From Duganella sp. CF458 (GTDB taxonomy: Bacteria > Pseudomonadota > Gammaproteobacteria > Burkholderiales > Burkholderiaceae_D), in NCBI RefSeq assembly GCF_900113115.1, contig NZ_FOOF01000012.1:124001-188000 (forward strand): a stretch of 64,000 nucleotides of DNA. The letters run 5' to 3'. Position numbers and translations under genes: made by a program. The notes under the pieces were generated by a model. The model was not told the DNA's origin, made no database searches, and was given only the letters and a program-made list of their open reading frames with translations. Shown here in pieces: positions 34,176 through 42,828 of this stretch (the first letter of the stretch is position 1; the number at the start of each line of letters is the position of its first letter).

Positions 34176-35297
34176 ATGAAACCGGACGTCCTGATTGTCG
34201 GCGCGGGAATTATCGGCGCTGCTTGCGCCGATGCCTTGTCGGCGCGGGGCTTGCGCGTGACCGTGGTCGAGCGCGATGCGGTCGGAAGCGGCGCAACTGC
34301 CGCCGGTATGGGCCACTTGGTGGCCATGGACGATAACGCGGCTGAACTGGCCCTGAGCTCCCATTCGCTGGAATTATGGAAAGAGCTGGTGGACGGCCAG
34401 GGGCAGCGCCATGAATACAGCCGTTGCGGCACCATCTGGGTGGCCGCGGACGATGAGGAGCTGGAAGCTGCGCGCGCCAAGGCCGTCACCATGAAGGCCC
34501 ATGGACTGGAATGCGATGTGATCGGCGCGCAAGAGCTGTACCGGCTGGAGCCGAACCTGCGGCCGCACCTGGCTGGCGGCCTGCTGGTGCAGGGTGATGG
34601 CCTGGTGTATCCGCCAAAGAGCGCGCGCATCCTGCTGGCGCGCGCAGTGGCGCGCGGCGCGTCGCTGGTCATGGGCGAAGTCGTGGCGCTGGAGGACGGC
34701 GCTGTCGTGCTGGCGGACGGATCGCGCCTGTCGGCGGGGCAGGTGGTGCTTGCGGCGGGTACGCGTTGCCTGTCGCTGGCACCGGACCTGCCGCTGCGGC
34801 CCAAGAAGGGCCACGTGATGATTACCGACCGCTATCCGGGATTCATTCGCCACCAACTGGTGGAGCTTGGATATATCAAGAGTGCACACGCGTCGGAAGG
34901 CGAATCGGTGGCCTTCAACCTGCAGCCGCGTCCCACCGGGCAGGTGCTGATCGGTTCTTCCCGGCAGTTCGACACCGTTGACCTGGCGGCGGAACCGTCG
35001 ATGATGGCGCGCATGTTGGCCAGGGCGGTCGACTACACTCCGGCGCTGGCGGGCTTGAATGTGCTGCGCTGCTGGACGGGTTTGCGTGCGGCGACCCCGG
35101 ACGGCTTGCCGCTGATCGGCCCGGACCTGTCGCGCCGCAACGTGTGGCTGGCGACCGGCCATGAAGGATTGGGCATCACGACCTCGCTCGCCACTGCCGA
35201 ACTGCTGGCGGCGCAGATGGCCGGCGGACCGGCGGGAATCGACTCGCGCCCATACCTGCCGAGCCGCTTTGATGCACAGGGGAGGGCATATGGCTGA
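34176..35297 (+). CDS. FAD-dependent D-amino acid oxidoreductase, likely D-hydroxyproline dehydrogenase subunit
   Basis: About 373 residues of the DAO family. The N-terminal Rossmann motif VLIVGAGIIGAACADALSAR binds FAD, and the C-terminal segment LRAATPDGLPLIGP followed by ATGHEGLGITTSLATAELLA closes the fold. ATG 34176 is used; the previous gene's TGA ends at 34173. The next gene, a small [2Fe-2S] protein, overlaps its end by 8 bases, and a large pyridine-nucleotide-type flavoprotein follows: together these resemble the multi-subunit D-hydroxyproline dehydrogenases, which oxidise cis-4-hydroxy-D-proline to pyrroline-4-hydroxy-2-carboxylate. Confidence 0.88.
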   Translation: MKPDVLIVGAGIIGAACADALSARGLRVTVVERDAVGSGATAAGMGHLVAMDDNAAELALSSHSLELWKELVDGQGQRHEYSRCGTIWVAADDEELEAARAKAVTMKAHGLECDVIGAQELYRLEPNLRPHLAGGLLVQGDGLVYPPKSARILLARAVARGASLVMGEVVALEDGAVVLADGSRLSAGQVVLAAGTRCLSLAPDLPLRPKKGHVMITDRYPGFIRHQLVELGYIKSAHASEGESVAFNLQPRPTGQVLIGSSRQFDTVDLAAEPSMMARMLARAVDYTPALAGLNVLRCWTGLRAATPDGLPLIGPDLSRRNVWLATGHEGLGITTSLATAELLAAQMAGGPAGIDSRPYLPSRFDAQGRAYG

Positions 35298-35532
35298 TTC
35301 CATCAACCTGACTATCGACGGACATGGCACGACCGTTGCCGCCGGAACCACCGTCGCCGCTGCCATTGCAGGCGTGACGCGGCGTTCGGTCAGCGGGCAA
35401 CTGCGTGCGCCTTTGTGCGGCATGGGCGTTTGCCAGGAGTGCCGCGTGACCATTAACGGCCGGGCGCATGTGCTGTCCTGCCAAACGCTTTGCCGTTCGG
35501 GGATGGACGTGCAGACGGGAGCGGCGGCATGA
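35290..35532 (+). CDS. Small [2Fe-2S] ferredoxin-like subunit
   Basis: 80 residues. Cysteines in PLCGMGVCQECRVTI and LSCQTLC give the CxxxxCxxC...C pattern of plant-type [2Fe-2S] proteins, as in the small subunit of octopine/nopaline oxidase-like and hydroxyproline dehydrogenase complexes. ATG 35290 follows GGAGGG closely and overlaps the upstream flavoprotein gene; its own TGA overlaps the downstream ATG. It should shuttle electrons between the two flavoprotein subunits. Confidence 0.9.
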   Translation: MADSINLTIDGHGTTVAAGTTVAAAIAGVTRRSVSGQLRAPLCGMGVCQECRVTINGRAHVLSCQTLCRSGMDVQTGAAA

Positions 35533-36800
35533 CACAGTTCTTCGACATCCTGATCGTCGGTGCCGGGCCGGCCGGCTTGGCAGCGGCGCATGCCGCAGCG
35601 AGCACCGAAGGCAAGCGCAGTATTGCCATCGTCGACGACAATCCGCTGGCCGGCGGCCAGATCTGGCGCGGCGGCCCGGCGAAGCAGCAGGACCAGCGTG
35701 CCCGCCAGCTCTGGCAAGCGTTGGAAGCGGCAAGCAATGTGAGCGTGCTGCCTGGCACCCGCGTACTGATGCAAACACAGCCCGGCGAACTGCTGGTGCA
35801 GGACGCCGAACAGGCGCGCACCATCCGCTACAACCAGTTGATCCTGGCAACCGGTGCGCGCGAATTGCTGCTGCCGTTCCCAGGCTGGACACTGCCCGGC
35901 GTGACCGGCGCAGGCGGCCTGCAAGCGCTGGCCAAAGGCGGCTACCCCGTGCAGGGCAAGCGCGTGGTGGTGGCCGGTACCGGTCCATTGCTGCTGGCCG
36001 TCGCGGCAACCTTGAAAGAACGTGGCGCGATCGTTGCCGCCATCGTCGAGCAGGCGGGCATGACCGCCCTGGCGCGCTTTGCCGCAGGCCTGGCGTTGAC
36101 GCCAACCAAGGCGGTGCAGGCGGCCAAGCTTGGCGTTGCCCTGCGCGGTATCCCGTACTTGAGCAACAGTTATGTAACGATCGCCCGCGGCGACGTGCAG
36201 CTGACATCCGTGCAGGTCCAGCGCAAGGATGCGAAGCTCGATATCGATTGCGACTATCTCGCTTGCGGCTACGGCCTGCTGCCAAACACGGAACTGGCGC
36301 GCGCACTTGGCTGCGAAATAGAGCAAGGCGCGGTAAAGACCGATCCCTGGCAGCGTACCTCGGTGCCGGATGTATTGTGCGCAGGCGAGGGCACAGGTGT
36401 CGGCGGCGTCGACCTGGCCCTGGTTGAAGGCCGGATCGCCGGCATGGTGGCTTGCGGCCAAGGCATGGCGCAGGAACTCTTCACCGAGCGCGCACAATGG
36501 CAGGGCTTCGCGGCCCGGCTGGCGCGTGCCTTCGCCCCGCGCGAGGAACTGCGCAAGCTGGCGCAAACGGACACCATCGTTTGCCGCTGCGAAGACGTCT
36601 GCCACGACGAATTGCGCGAGCATGCGAACTGGCGCAGCGCCAAGCTGCATACCCGCTGCGGCATGGGCCCTTGCCAGGGCCGCATCTGCGGCAACGCAAC
36701 CGATTTCCTGTACGGATGGCGTCCGGACGCCGTGCGTACTCCGATCTCGCCGGCACTTGCCGGCAGCATTATCACCCTCGAACCTCACAAGGAGACTTGA
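35529..36800 (+). CDS. FAD/NAD(P)-type oxidoreductase with BFD-like [2Fe-2S] domain
   Basis: 423 residues. FAD-binding VGAGPAGLAAAHAAAS at the N-terminus, second nucleotide-binding site VVVAGTGPLLLAVAATL, and a C-terminal BFD-like [2Fe-2S] domain (IVCRCEDVCHDEL, HTRCGMGPCQGRICG). This is the layout of the large subunit of opine-oxidase-like dehydrogenases. With the two genes before it, it likely forms the D-hydroxyproline dehydrogenase complex. ATG 35529 overlaps the previous stop (ATGA). The next gene starts after one base. Confidence 0.9.
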   Translation: MTQFFDILIVGAGPAGLAAAHAAASTEGKRSIAIVDDNPLAGGQIWRGGPAKQQDQRARQLWQALEAASNVSVLPGTRVLMQTQPGELLVQDAEQARTIRYNQLILATGARELLLPFPGWTLPGVTGAGGLQALAKGGYPVQGKRVVVAGTGPLLLAVAATLKERGAIVAAIVEQAGMTALARFAAGLALTPTKAVQAAKLGVALRGIPYLSNSYVTIARGDVQLTSVQVQRKDAKLDIDCDYLACGYGLLPNTELARALGCEIEQGAVKTDPWQRTSVPDVLCAGEGTGVGGVDLALVEGRIAGMVACGQGMAQELFTERAQWQGFAARLARAFAPREELRKLAQTDTIVCRCEDVCHDELREHANWRSAKLHTRCGMGPCQGRICGNATDFLYGWRPDAVRTPISPALAGSIITLEPHKET

Positions 36801-36801
36801 A

Positions 36802-37713
36802 ATGGCAGCAATCAAATGGGAAGGCGTATTCCCTGCAGTAACCACCAAATTCCACGCGAATGAGGAGCTGGACCACGCGGAAATGGAGAAGCACTTCTCC
36901 TTCATGATCGACAGCGGCTGCCACGGCCTGGTGACCTGCGGTTCCCTGGGCGAAGCGAGCACCCTGTCCTTCGAAGAAAAGCTGGCTGTCGCCAAGACCG
37001 CCGTCAAGGTGGCCAACGGCCGCGTGCCGGTGCTGGCCAACGTCAGTGAAACCCGCACTGCCAACGCCGAGCGCTATGTGCAGGAAGCGCGCGACCTGGG
37101 CGTGGACGGCTTCATGGTGATGCCTTCGGTGCTGTACGCTGCCGACGCTTTCGAAGCCAAGGCCAACCTGCGCGTCATCGCCAAGGCTGCCAAGCTGCCG
37201 ATCATGGTGTACAACAACCCTGTGACCTACAAAGTCGACCTGACCCCGGCCGACTTCAAGGAACTGTCGGACTGCGAAGAACTGGAAGCGATCAAAGAAT
37301 CGACCGACAACATCCGCCGCGTGACCGACCTGCGTAACGTTGTGGGCGACCGCTACGCCATCTTCATGGGCGTGGACGACCTGGCCTTCGAAGGCCTGGC
37401 ACTCGGCGCCGACGGCCTGCTGGCTGGCCTGGTGGTGGCTTTCCCGAAAGAGACCGTGGCCCTGTACAACCTGGTGAAAGCCGGCCGCCTGGCAGAAGCG
37501 CTGAAGCTGTACCAGTGGTTCATGCCGTTGCTGCACCTCGACGTTTCGACCAAGCTGGTGCAGAATCTGAAACTGGTGGAGGCACTGGTCGAAGTTGGCA
37601 ACGAAAACGTTCGCCGTCCACGCCAGCCACTGCGCGGCGCTGACCGCGAGTTCGTGGTGCAGGTGGTGCAGCAGGCCCTGGCAACCCGTCCCGACGTCAG
37701 CGCTTACCTGTAA
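36802..37713 (+). CDS. Dihydrodipicolinate synthase family, likely pyrroline-4-hydroxy-2-carboxylate deaminase
   Basis: 303 residues of the DapA/NAL TIM barrel. GLVTCGSLGEASTLSFEEK is the substrate-loop motif, MVYNNPVTYKVDL carries the Tyr motif, and the Schiff-base lysine lies in EAIKESTDN. Context makes it the pathway enzyme that deaminates pyrroline-4-hydroxy-2-carboxylate to 2-oxoglutarate semialdehyde. AAGGAG lies upstream of the ATG. The open frame begins earlier at 36370 in another gene and is ignored. The dehydrogenase for the last step is not in the window. Confidence 0.9.
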   Translation: MAAIKWEGVFPAVTTKFHANEELDHAEMEKHFSFMIDSGCHGLVTCGSLGEASTLSFEEKLAVAKTAVKVANGRVPVLANVSETRTANAERYVQEARDLGVDGFMVMPSVLYAADAFEAKANLRVIAKAAKLPIMVYNNPVTYKVDLTPADFKELSDCEELEAIKESTDNIRRVTDLRNVVGDRYAIFMGVDDLAFEGLALGADGLLAGLVVAFPKETVALYNLVKAGRLAEALKLYQWFMPLLHLDVSTKLVQNLKLVEALVEVGNENVRRPRQPLRGADREFVVQVVQQALATRPDVSAYL

Positions 37714-37739
37714 CAGGATAATGCCCATGCCGAGGACGA

Positions 37740-38483
37740 ATGCCGATCAATTATGTAAGAAGGCTGACGGGGCGGCAGCGCGCCGCCCAGGCTAATCGCC
37801 ACCTCGGCATCGTCCTGGCTTTCGTGGCCGGGGCGGCCAACGCTGGCGGCTTCCTCGCCGTCAAGCAGTACACCTCGCACATGACGGGTATCCTGTCCTC
37901 CGCAGCCGACAACATGGCGTTGGGTGCCATCGACGCGGCCCTCGACTGTGCCGGCGCCTTGCTGGCATTTGTCGCCGGTGCGGCCAGTTGCGCCATCATG
38001 GTCAATTTCGCCCGCCGCCGCCAGCTTCATAGCGAGTTTGCCTTGCCCCTGCTGGTGGAGGCAGTCCTGTTGCTGGCGTTTGGAGTGATGGGAACCAGCT
38101 TGCAGTCGATCGACGTATTCGTACTGCCGGCTACGGTGATGCTCCTGTGCTTCATGATGGGTTTGCAGAATGCCGTGATCACCAAGCTGTCCAACGCGGA
38201 GATCCGCACCACCCATATGACGGGCATCGTCACCGACCTTGGCATCGAGACCGGCAAGGCGCTTTACTGGAACCGCGACGGGCAAGCCGTACCGCGCGTC
38301 GCTGCCGACTGGAAGCGGGTGCGGATCCTGGCCTCGCTGCTGTCATCCTTCTTCATTGGTGCGCTGGCCGGCGCATTCGGCTTCCAGGCGTTAGGCTTCG
38401 GGGCGGTGCTGCCGCTGGCCTGCGTGCTGCTGGCCATGGCGGCAGTGCCGATCTACGACGACCTGGTTGCCGTTCGCCGCTAG
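37740..38483 (+). CDS. YoaK/DUF1275 family membrane protein
   Basis: 247 residues with about six transmembrane helices (LGIVLAFVAGAANAGGFLAV, ALLAFVAGAASCAIMVNFAR, FALPLLVEAVLLLAFGVMG, VFVLPATVMLLCFMMGLQNA, ILASLLSSFFIGALAGAF). QYTSHMTGIL and TTHMTGIVTDLG are the signature repeats of DUF1275. Function is not established for the family. It is 26 bases after the hydroxyproline cluster and may be read through from it. Its stop overlaps the converging UspA stop. Confidence 0.9.
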   Translation: MPINYVRRLTGRQRAAQANRHLGIVLAFVAGAANAGGFLAVKQYTSHMTGILSSAADNMALGAIDAALDCAGALLAFVAGAASCAIMVNFARRRQLHSEFALPLLVEAVLLLAFGVMGTSLQSIDVFVLPATVMLLCFMMGLQNAVITKLSNAEIRTTHMTGIVTDLGIETGKALYWNRDGQAVPRVAADWKRVRILASLLSSFFIGALAGAFGFQALGFGAVLPLACVLLAMAAVPIYDDLVAVRR

Positions 38484-38902
38484 CCTTCGCGGAACACCAG
38501 TACCGGTATCTTGCTGTGCGTGAGTACTTTCTGCGTCTGGCTGCCCAGCATCAGGCTGGCCAGTCCGCTGCGGCCGCGCGAGGCCATCGCGATCAGGTCG
38601 CAGCCGCGTTGCAGGGCGGTGGCAATGATGGCGGCATGCGGCTGGTCGGCATGCACTTCCAGCGTGGTGCAGTTGACGTGCAAGGTGGTGGCCTGGCGCG
38701 CGATATCAGCCAGAATCGTGTTTTCGGCCAGAATGGTGTTCTCGGCTGGCGCTGTAGCCAAACTGGCCAGCGCCGGTTCTTCGGGAAGCACGTGAACCGC
38801 CGTGACACGGGCACCGCTTTCACGGGCCATGCGCAGGGCGGCGTTCACTGCCAGTTGCGAAGCGGCGGAGCCGTCGCTTGGAATCAGAATGTGGCGAAAC
38901 AT
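38480..38902 (-). CDS. Universal stress protein UspA family
   Basis: 140 residues. MFRHILIPSDGSAASQLAVN is a classic Usp N-terminus, and MASRGRSGLASLMLGS near residue 112 is the nucleotide-loop region; the first Gly of the usual G-2X-G is Ala, as in many Usp proteins annotated as this type. The end HSKIPVLVFREG is typical. Residues about 52-65 contain a six-residue duplication (ENTILAENTILA) from an 18-bp tandem repeat. Cytoplasmic; stress role. Confidence 0.92.
   Translation of the reverse strand: MFRHILIPSDGSAASQLAVNAALRMARESGARVTAVHVLPEEPALASLATAPAENTILAENTILADIARQATTLHVNCTTLEVHADQPHAAIIATALQRGCDLIAMASRGRSGLASLMLGSQTQKVLTHSKIPVLVFREG
38711..38746. repeat. 18-bp imperfect tandem duplication in the UspA gene
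   Basis: Two adjacent 18-bp units (CAGAATCGTGTTTTCGGC and CAGAATGGTGTTCTCGGC) differ at two positions and encode the doubled NTILAE segment. The changes are silent or nearly so, so the duplication is not recent. Confidence 0.85.
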
Positions 38903-38962
38903 CTCTTGAAATCTCCTTCAGGTGCCGCAGTCTAAAGTGTTCCGCCACATGCGTGCAACTAC

Positions 38963-39373
38963 TCAGGCGGTGCGCAGCGCGCTGGTGCCGCGGCGTGCGT
39001 CCAGGCTAAGGGTGCCGGCGCCGAAGGCAGCGATCTGCAGCAGGCCGCCGGCCATCGCCAGGTTTTTCATCAGGTGGATCATCTGGTTCTGGTCAGCGAT
39101 TGCGCTGTGGAAGATCAGGCCGGTCACGATCGAGAACGCTGCCAGCGCCAGTGCCACCGGGCGGGTGTACAGTCCGGCCACCAGCAGCACGCCGCCAACT
39201 ACCTCGATGCCGATGGCTGCGGCCAGCCCCAGTTCGGGGAAGGGCAGGCCCATGGCGCTGATATAGCCGATGGTACCGGCGGGGTTGGCGATCTTGCCGA
39301 TGCCGCTCATGACGAAAATGGCAGCCATCAGGATGCGGCCGATCAGGGGCAGGTAAGTTCTATCGAAATTCAT
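38963..39373 (-). CDS. DoxX-family membrane protein
   Basis: 136 residues with four transmembrane helices. LPLIGRILMAAIFVMSGIGK is the standard DoxX opening and LAAAIGIEVVGGVLLVAGLY the second family block. Proteins of this family are linked to thiosulfate or redox metabolism and to respiration, but most have no known role. AAGGAG precedes the ATG on the minus strand. It lies between the UspA and hemerythrin genes, all on the minus strand. Confidence 0.92.
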   Translation of the reverse strand: MNFDRTYLPLIGRILMAAIFVMSGIGKIANPAGTIGYISAMGLPFPELGLAAAIGIEVVGGVLLVAGLYTRPVALALAAFSIVTGLIFHSAIADQNQMIHLMKNLAMAGGLLQIAAFGAGTLSLDARRGTSALRTA

Positions 39374-39472
39374 GGTGTGACTCCTTCAGGGAATGTGTTG
39401 TTGATGGAGTCATCTTATGCCGCACAGATATATTCTGGAAGCCAATATATTTAGATGCAATGTATCGTTAAT

Positions 39473-39928
39473 TCAGATGGATTGCTCCTGCAGCAGTTGC
39501 GCCAGCTGCTGCCGCAACTTGGCGTTGGGCGGCTGGCTGTGCGGGTGGCCGGCGTTTTCCACCGCCACCGCGAGTGGCAAATCCATGGCGCTGAGATGGC
39601 CGAGGAACCAGCGCGGCAGCCGTTCCAGCAGGGTGCGGGCGCCCGCCGGATCGACCTGCGCCACCGGCAGGGCATGCTGCAGCGCGGCCAGCGCCCGGCG
39701 GTGGGCGGCGCGGTGTTCATGGTCGGTGGGATAGTAAAGCTGGTCCATCAACGCTTCTTCCTCGGCGAAATCGAGGGACAAGGCGCTGAGCAGCTCGGCA
39801 ATGCGGCTGGACAGCGCGTTGTCGTCGGCGTCGATGGTGGCGTGAATGGCTTGCAACAGGGCGCGGTGAGAAGCATCCATCTCGGCCACGCCGGTTTCCA
39901 GCAGCGGGCTCCATTCGAGGCGTTGCAT
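39473..39928 (-). CDS. Bacteriohemerythrin
   Basis: 151 residues. The di-iron ligands appear in order: EMDASHRALL, a Glu in FAEEEALM, the YPTDHEHRAAHRRAL block and GHLSAMDLPLA (HxxxxD). ATG 39928 with GGAGAC upstream gives a standard N-terminus (MQRLEWSPLLETG); the frame is open to 39994. It binds O2 (or NO) at a non-haem di-iron site and may serve O2 storage or sensing. The C-terminal tail (about 120-151) is Gln/Leu-rich and specific to this protein. Confidence 0.92.
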   Translation of the reverse strand: MQRLEWSPLLETGVAEMDASHRALLQAIHATIDADDNALSSRIAELLSALSLDFAEEEALMDQLYYPTDHEHRAAHRRALAALQHALPVAQVDPAGARTLLERLPRWFLGHLSAMDLPLAVAVENAGHPHSQPPNAKLRQQLAQLLQEQSI

Positions 39929-40267
39929 GGCGGTCTCCTTGTGTATTGCGCCAGTTTCGCCCGGCGGAGACAGGGATTCCATGACACAGATCAACCGGCG
40001 CTTTGTTCACTTGCCCCACCAGGAAGCGGTTTTGCCTGTTTTCTTGTTAATGGAAACGTATAGGTCAAAGCATGGGTAAGGCGGTTCAACGGTATTTTCA
40101 ACGGCGAAAAGCCATTCTTGGTTGTCATCGGTAACGAGATCGACTGATACCTCCGCAGTCTAGCGCCCAGACTCATTCGGCACTCTCGTACCGCAACCTT
40201 TTGCGCTGCAGGACGCTCATTTTTAGACTTTTGCGCAGCCGAGGTGGCGGCAAAAGTTGATGAACGA
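39929..40267. other. Intergenic region without recognised genes
   Basis: 339 bases between the hemerythrin start and the lipoprotein stop. A minus-strand frame (39991-40176) lacks a ribosome site and family resemblance. The right half is the left border of the lower-GC stretch. No RNA gene, repeat or terminator is recognised. Confidence 0.45.
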
Positions 40268-40789
40268 TCATTGCAAGCGCAAGGTCACATCCTCAACCAT
40301 TTTGATGCTCCCATCAGCACCGATATGATGAGTTTGCTTCGCACCGCAGGCATCTACATTCCAAATTTCGGCCGTTAACGTCGAGGTAGAGTCATGCACC
40401 TGTCGGTCTATAGCTTTGACCCCGTCAAACATGTCAACACTTACCAATTCTAAATTTTCACAACTGTTATTTTTCTCAACAATCTCGCGCGTGGCCAAAA
40501 TAAACAACAAAGTATATTTCGTTCTCTCAGGCAGTCGAGATGATCGTAATGCGGAAATACTTTTCGTTGACCATTGGCCGCGAATTATAGAATCTACCTC
40601 GGATGCAGTAAAATTAAGGGGTTCTTTACCGTTGTCATTAGGCTTAATTGTAAAGAATATATCTTTGGGAGTATTCCACTCCGCTTTCATCGGAATTTGG
40701 TCCAGGGGTAACGACTTGCATCCCGCGAGACTCAGAAGCGCAAGTGTTGCGTAGTACAAGAGGTAAGGCAGATTTTTCAAATAGGTCAT
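40268..40789 (-). CDS. Hypothetical lipoprotein
   Basis: 173 residues. A signal peptide with lipobox LSLAGC (Cys at about residue 24) predicts a lipid-anchored envelope protein. The rest has no family I recognise: two Cys in the mature part (NNSCENLE, NVDACGAK) and a beta-rich end. Base composition is far more AT-rich than the window average, with codons such as AAA, ATA and TTA, a sign of recent transfer. Confidence 0.7.
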   Translation of the reverse strand: MTYLKNLPYLLYYATLALLSLAGCKSLPLDQIPMKAEWNTPKDIFFTIKPNDNGKEPLNFTASEVDSIIRGQWSTKSISALRSSRLPERTKYTLLFILATREIVEKNNSCENLELVSVDMFDGVKAIDRQVHDSTSTLTAEIWNVDACGAKQTHHIGADGSIKMVEDVTLRLQ

Positions 40790-40949
40790 CTAATCTCCTA
40801 TGGATCCAACATCAGCCGCTATTGGAGAGAATGGCAGTTTCGTACTCACATCTGCGGAAGTCGGGAGCCATGCGCCCACGGCTGCGGGCACTGCCCCCAA
40901 CAACAAATAGCAAACGCGACGGCAAGGCTGTCCCATCGCATTTAGCCGA

Positions 40950-41468
40950 TCACGCGCGCTCACGCATATAGCTACTGATGGTCTTGCCGTTCAACTCAGT
41001 CTCCATCTCGAAAGTCATTCCGAGGCGCTCGGCAACGCGACGCGATGATTCATTGCCAGGACCGATAAGAGCCCGAACTTTCAGTTCGCGTCGAACCTCG
41101 AACACGTAATTCAAGACCGCCGCTGCCGCCTCGTTCGCAATTCCCTTGCCCCAGAATGCCCGATAAGTATTCCAGCCCATTTCCATCACAGTTGATTGTT
41201 CTCTGAAGAAGGCCCCCACACTGCCGACGAGCTGGCCAGTCTGCTTATCCTCTATAGCCCACCAACCAGCTCCGTGGACGAGCCATAATCCAGCATGTGA
41301 CGTGAAGATTCTCCAGGCCGTCTGACGGTCAGCTGAGCCTAAGTGAACTGAGCTCTCCGGATTCGCCAAATGGTCTGCAAATAAATCGAAGTCCGTGCGC
41401 CGATATTCGCGAAGGGTAAGTCGTTCTATCTGGAGGTGCGGTACGGAAGCGGTGAACGCGTGATTCAT
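40950..41468 (-). CDS. GNAT acetyltransferase, RimJ/RimL-like
   Basis: 172 residues. LQIERLTLREYRRTDFDLFA is a RimJ/RimL-type N-terminus; WGKGIANEAAAAVLNYVF is the acetyl-CoA loop and GNESSRRVAERLGM is motif B. The substrate could be a protein N-terminus, an antibiotic or another amine. It lies in the lower-GC stretch with unrelated small genes, 161 bases from the lipoprotein gene. Confidence 0.88.
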   Translation of the reverse strand: MNHAFTASVPHLQIERLTLREYRRTDFDLFADHLANPESSVHLGSADRQTAWRIFTSHAGLWLVHGAGWWAIEDKQTGQLVGSVGAFFREQSTVMEMGWNTYRAFWGKGIANEAAAAVLNYVFEVRRELKVRALIGPGNESSRRVAERLGMTFEMETELNGKTISSYMRERA

Positions 41469-41521
41469 CAGAGGTGCATCCTTAATTGTGTCAATGGTGA
41501 TTGCCAGTCCGGTATTGGTCG

Positions 41522-41992
41522 TTAGCGCACCAACGGAGAAAGAACTTTTTTCGACTCTCGGAATGCTTCAACGAGCGGCTTGGCGTCGTTTGTGAGCTCC
41601 ATCGTTCCCCCGCACTGATTCGCAGCGACAGCTGGCGCTGTCGTCTCGGCGGCAGGCGTAGCGACGACAATATACGAGGCACTTGTCTCCCAGTACGGTC
41701 CCCAGCAATAACAGGCATCTTCCGCAAGCACTGTTACCGATTTCGAGATATTCCCGCGAAGAGTTTCCGTAACCTCAAGTGTAACGAGCTTGCCACCACA
41801 AGGTGGCCGCTGGGCTGAATGCTCCCAACAGCCCTTCCATGGCTTGTAATCGCTCTCATCCACAGCCGTTACAGTTCCAATAAACGCAATCTTTGCCGAC
41901 TGTGCGATTTCGCTCGGCGGCAACGGTATGCATTCACTTGCGTGGCTTGATCCGTGCAGGAGGAGTCCAAATACAATTGCGATTGATCTCAT
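41522..41992 (-). CDS. Hypothetical secreted Cys-containing protein
   Basis: 156 residues from ATG 41992; the frame is open to 42064 but this ATG starts the signal peptide (MRSIAIVFGLLLHGSSHASE). The mature protein has six Cys (ECIPLPP, KGCWEH, PPCGGK, DACYCWG, NQCGG) and a segment AKIAFIGTVTAV with VTLEVTETLRGN that recalls TIMP/netrin-like OB folds, in which a surfaced Cys and FxGxV strand are usual. That match is weak. Probably periplasmic with disulfides. Confidence 0.65.
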   Translation of the reverse strand: MRSIAIVFGLLLHGSSHASECIPLPPSEIAQSAKIAFIGTVTAVDESDYKPWKGCWEHSAQRPPCGGKLVTLEVTETLRGNISKSVTVLAEDACYCWGPYWETSASYIVVATPAAETTAPAVAANQCGGTMELTNDAKPLVEAFRESKKVLSPLVR

Positions 41993-42060
41993 TTTGCTTA
42001 AGTAGCTAAACTTGAAATATTTACAACGCCTGCTTCTGCCGCGTCCGCCATCGGAACAGT

Positions 42061-42343
42061 TCATTCGCAGGGAAAGAATTTAGTCAAAAATTCCTGCGCT
42101 GGATCCCTCGTCGGAACGTCGTCCATGAGACCGGGCCTGTCTCTGTAGACGTCACTCATGAATGCCATGGCAATAGAAGGCACCTGTTCTTCTGGCGAAC
42201 CGACTAAGCAGAATATGGTTCGCGGAACCGTCATCGAATGACCATAGACTTCCCTTCGAGGATCCCAGCCCTTTCTGCCCACGCTCTATTCCTCGCTTTC
42301 CGCGTTCGTACTCAGGCGAGTGCGACGAACTCTTATCGGACAT
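42061..42343 (-). pseudogene. Small gene probably broken by a one-base frameshift
   Basis: ATG 42343 overlaps the stop of the membrane-protein gene as TAATG, a re-initiation arrangement that supports a real start. The frame reads MSDKSSSHSPEYERGKRG-IERGQKG and then becomes featureless up to a stop at 42152. From the same point, the neighbouring frame reads WDPRREVYGHSMTVPRTIF and runs to FLTKFFPCE at 42061. Removing one base in the AAAGGGC run near 42265-42272 would join them into about 93 residues. Either a pseudogene or a sequencing error; no family is recognised. Confidence 0.45.
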
Positions 42344-42741
42344 TATGAAGCACCCCATAAGGATTTATCATGCCACGTCGCAACGAGGAACCAGGACGCC
42401 CCGCCTGTGTCGAGCAAAACAGAGCATAGTGCGATGACTGATGTACCGAAGGAGCCAAAGCCAAACAACATACTCGCCAAGACGAGAAGCGTCCCGACCA
42501 TTGGAATTCCAGAGACATTTGAAATGCCATCGAGACTTCCACGCCGACGGTTGATCCACCAGAGCCGAATGAAAGATAAGTAGAAGTTCAAAGCGCCTAG
42601 TGCGAACGCCCCGACAGCGAAGGCGACCGCGGTAAAGTCTGCATGATTAGCACCATACGACTTAACTATAGATGCAGCTGATAAGGCCAGTGGCGATAAA
42701 CAAATACAGGCACCGATGGTGCGTCGAACGTAAATAGTCAT
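42343..42741 (-). CDS. Hypothetical small membrane protein
   Basis: 132 residues with about four hydrophobic segments (TIGACICLSPLALSAASIV, FAVGAFALGALNFYLSFI, GIPMVGTLLVLASMLFGFG, VIALCSVLLDTGGASWFLV). A basic loop IRLWWINRRRGSLDG with VSGIPMVGTLL lies between helices 2 and 3; this type of small membrane protein occurs in scattered genomes without a known role. Coupled by TAATG to the broken gene downstream. Confidence 0.6.
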   Translation of the reverse strand: MTIYVRRTIGACICLSPLALSAASIVKSYGANHADFTAVAFAVGAFALGALNFYLSFIRLWWINRRRGSLDGISNVSGIPMVGTLLVLASMLFGFGSFGTSVIALCSVLLDTGGASWFLVATWHDKSLWGAS

Positions 42742-42828
42742 GCGTAGCTTAGTCTCTCCATAGCTGCTGCAGTCGGCCCACTTCTCGCAATGCTTGAAGG
42801 CGCGTTGCTGGCTGTTAGGCGCGCTCGT

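Noticed and set aside
34374..37064. 896-codon minus-strand frame across the hydroxyproline cluster
   Set aside because: It covers several clearly coupled plus-strand genes and has no recognisable motif.
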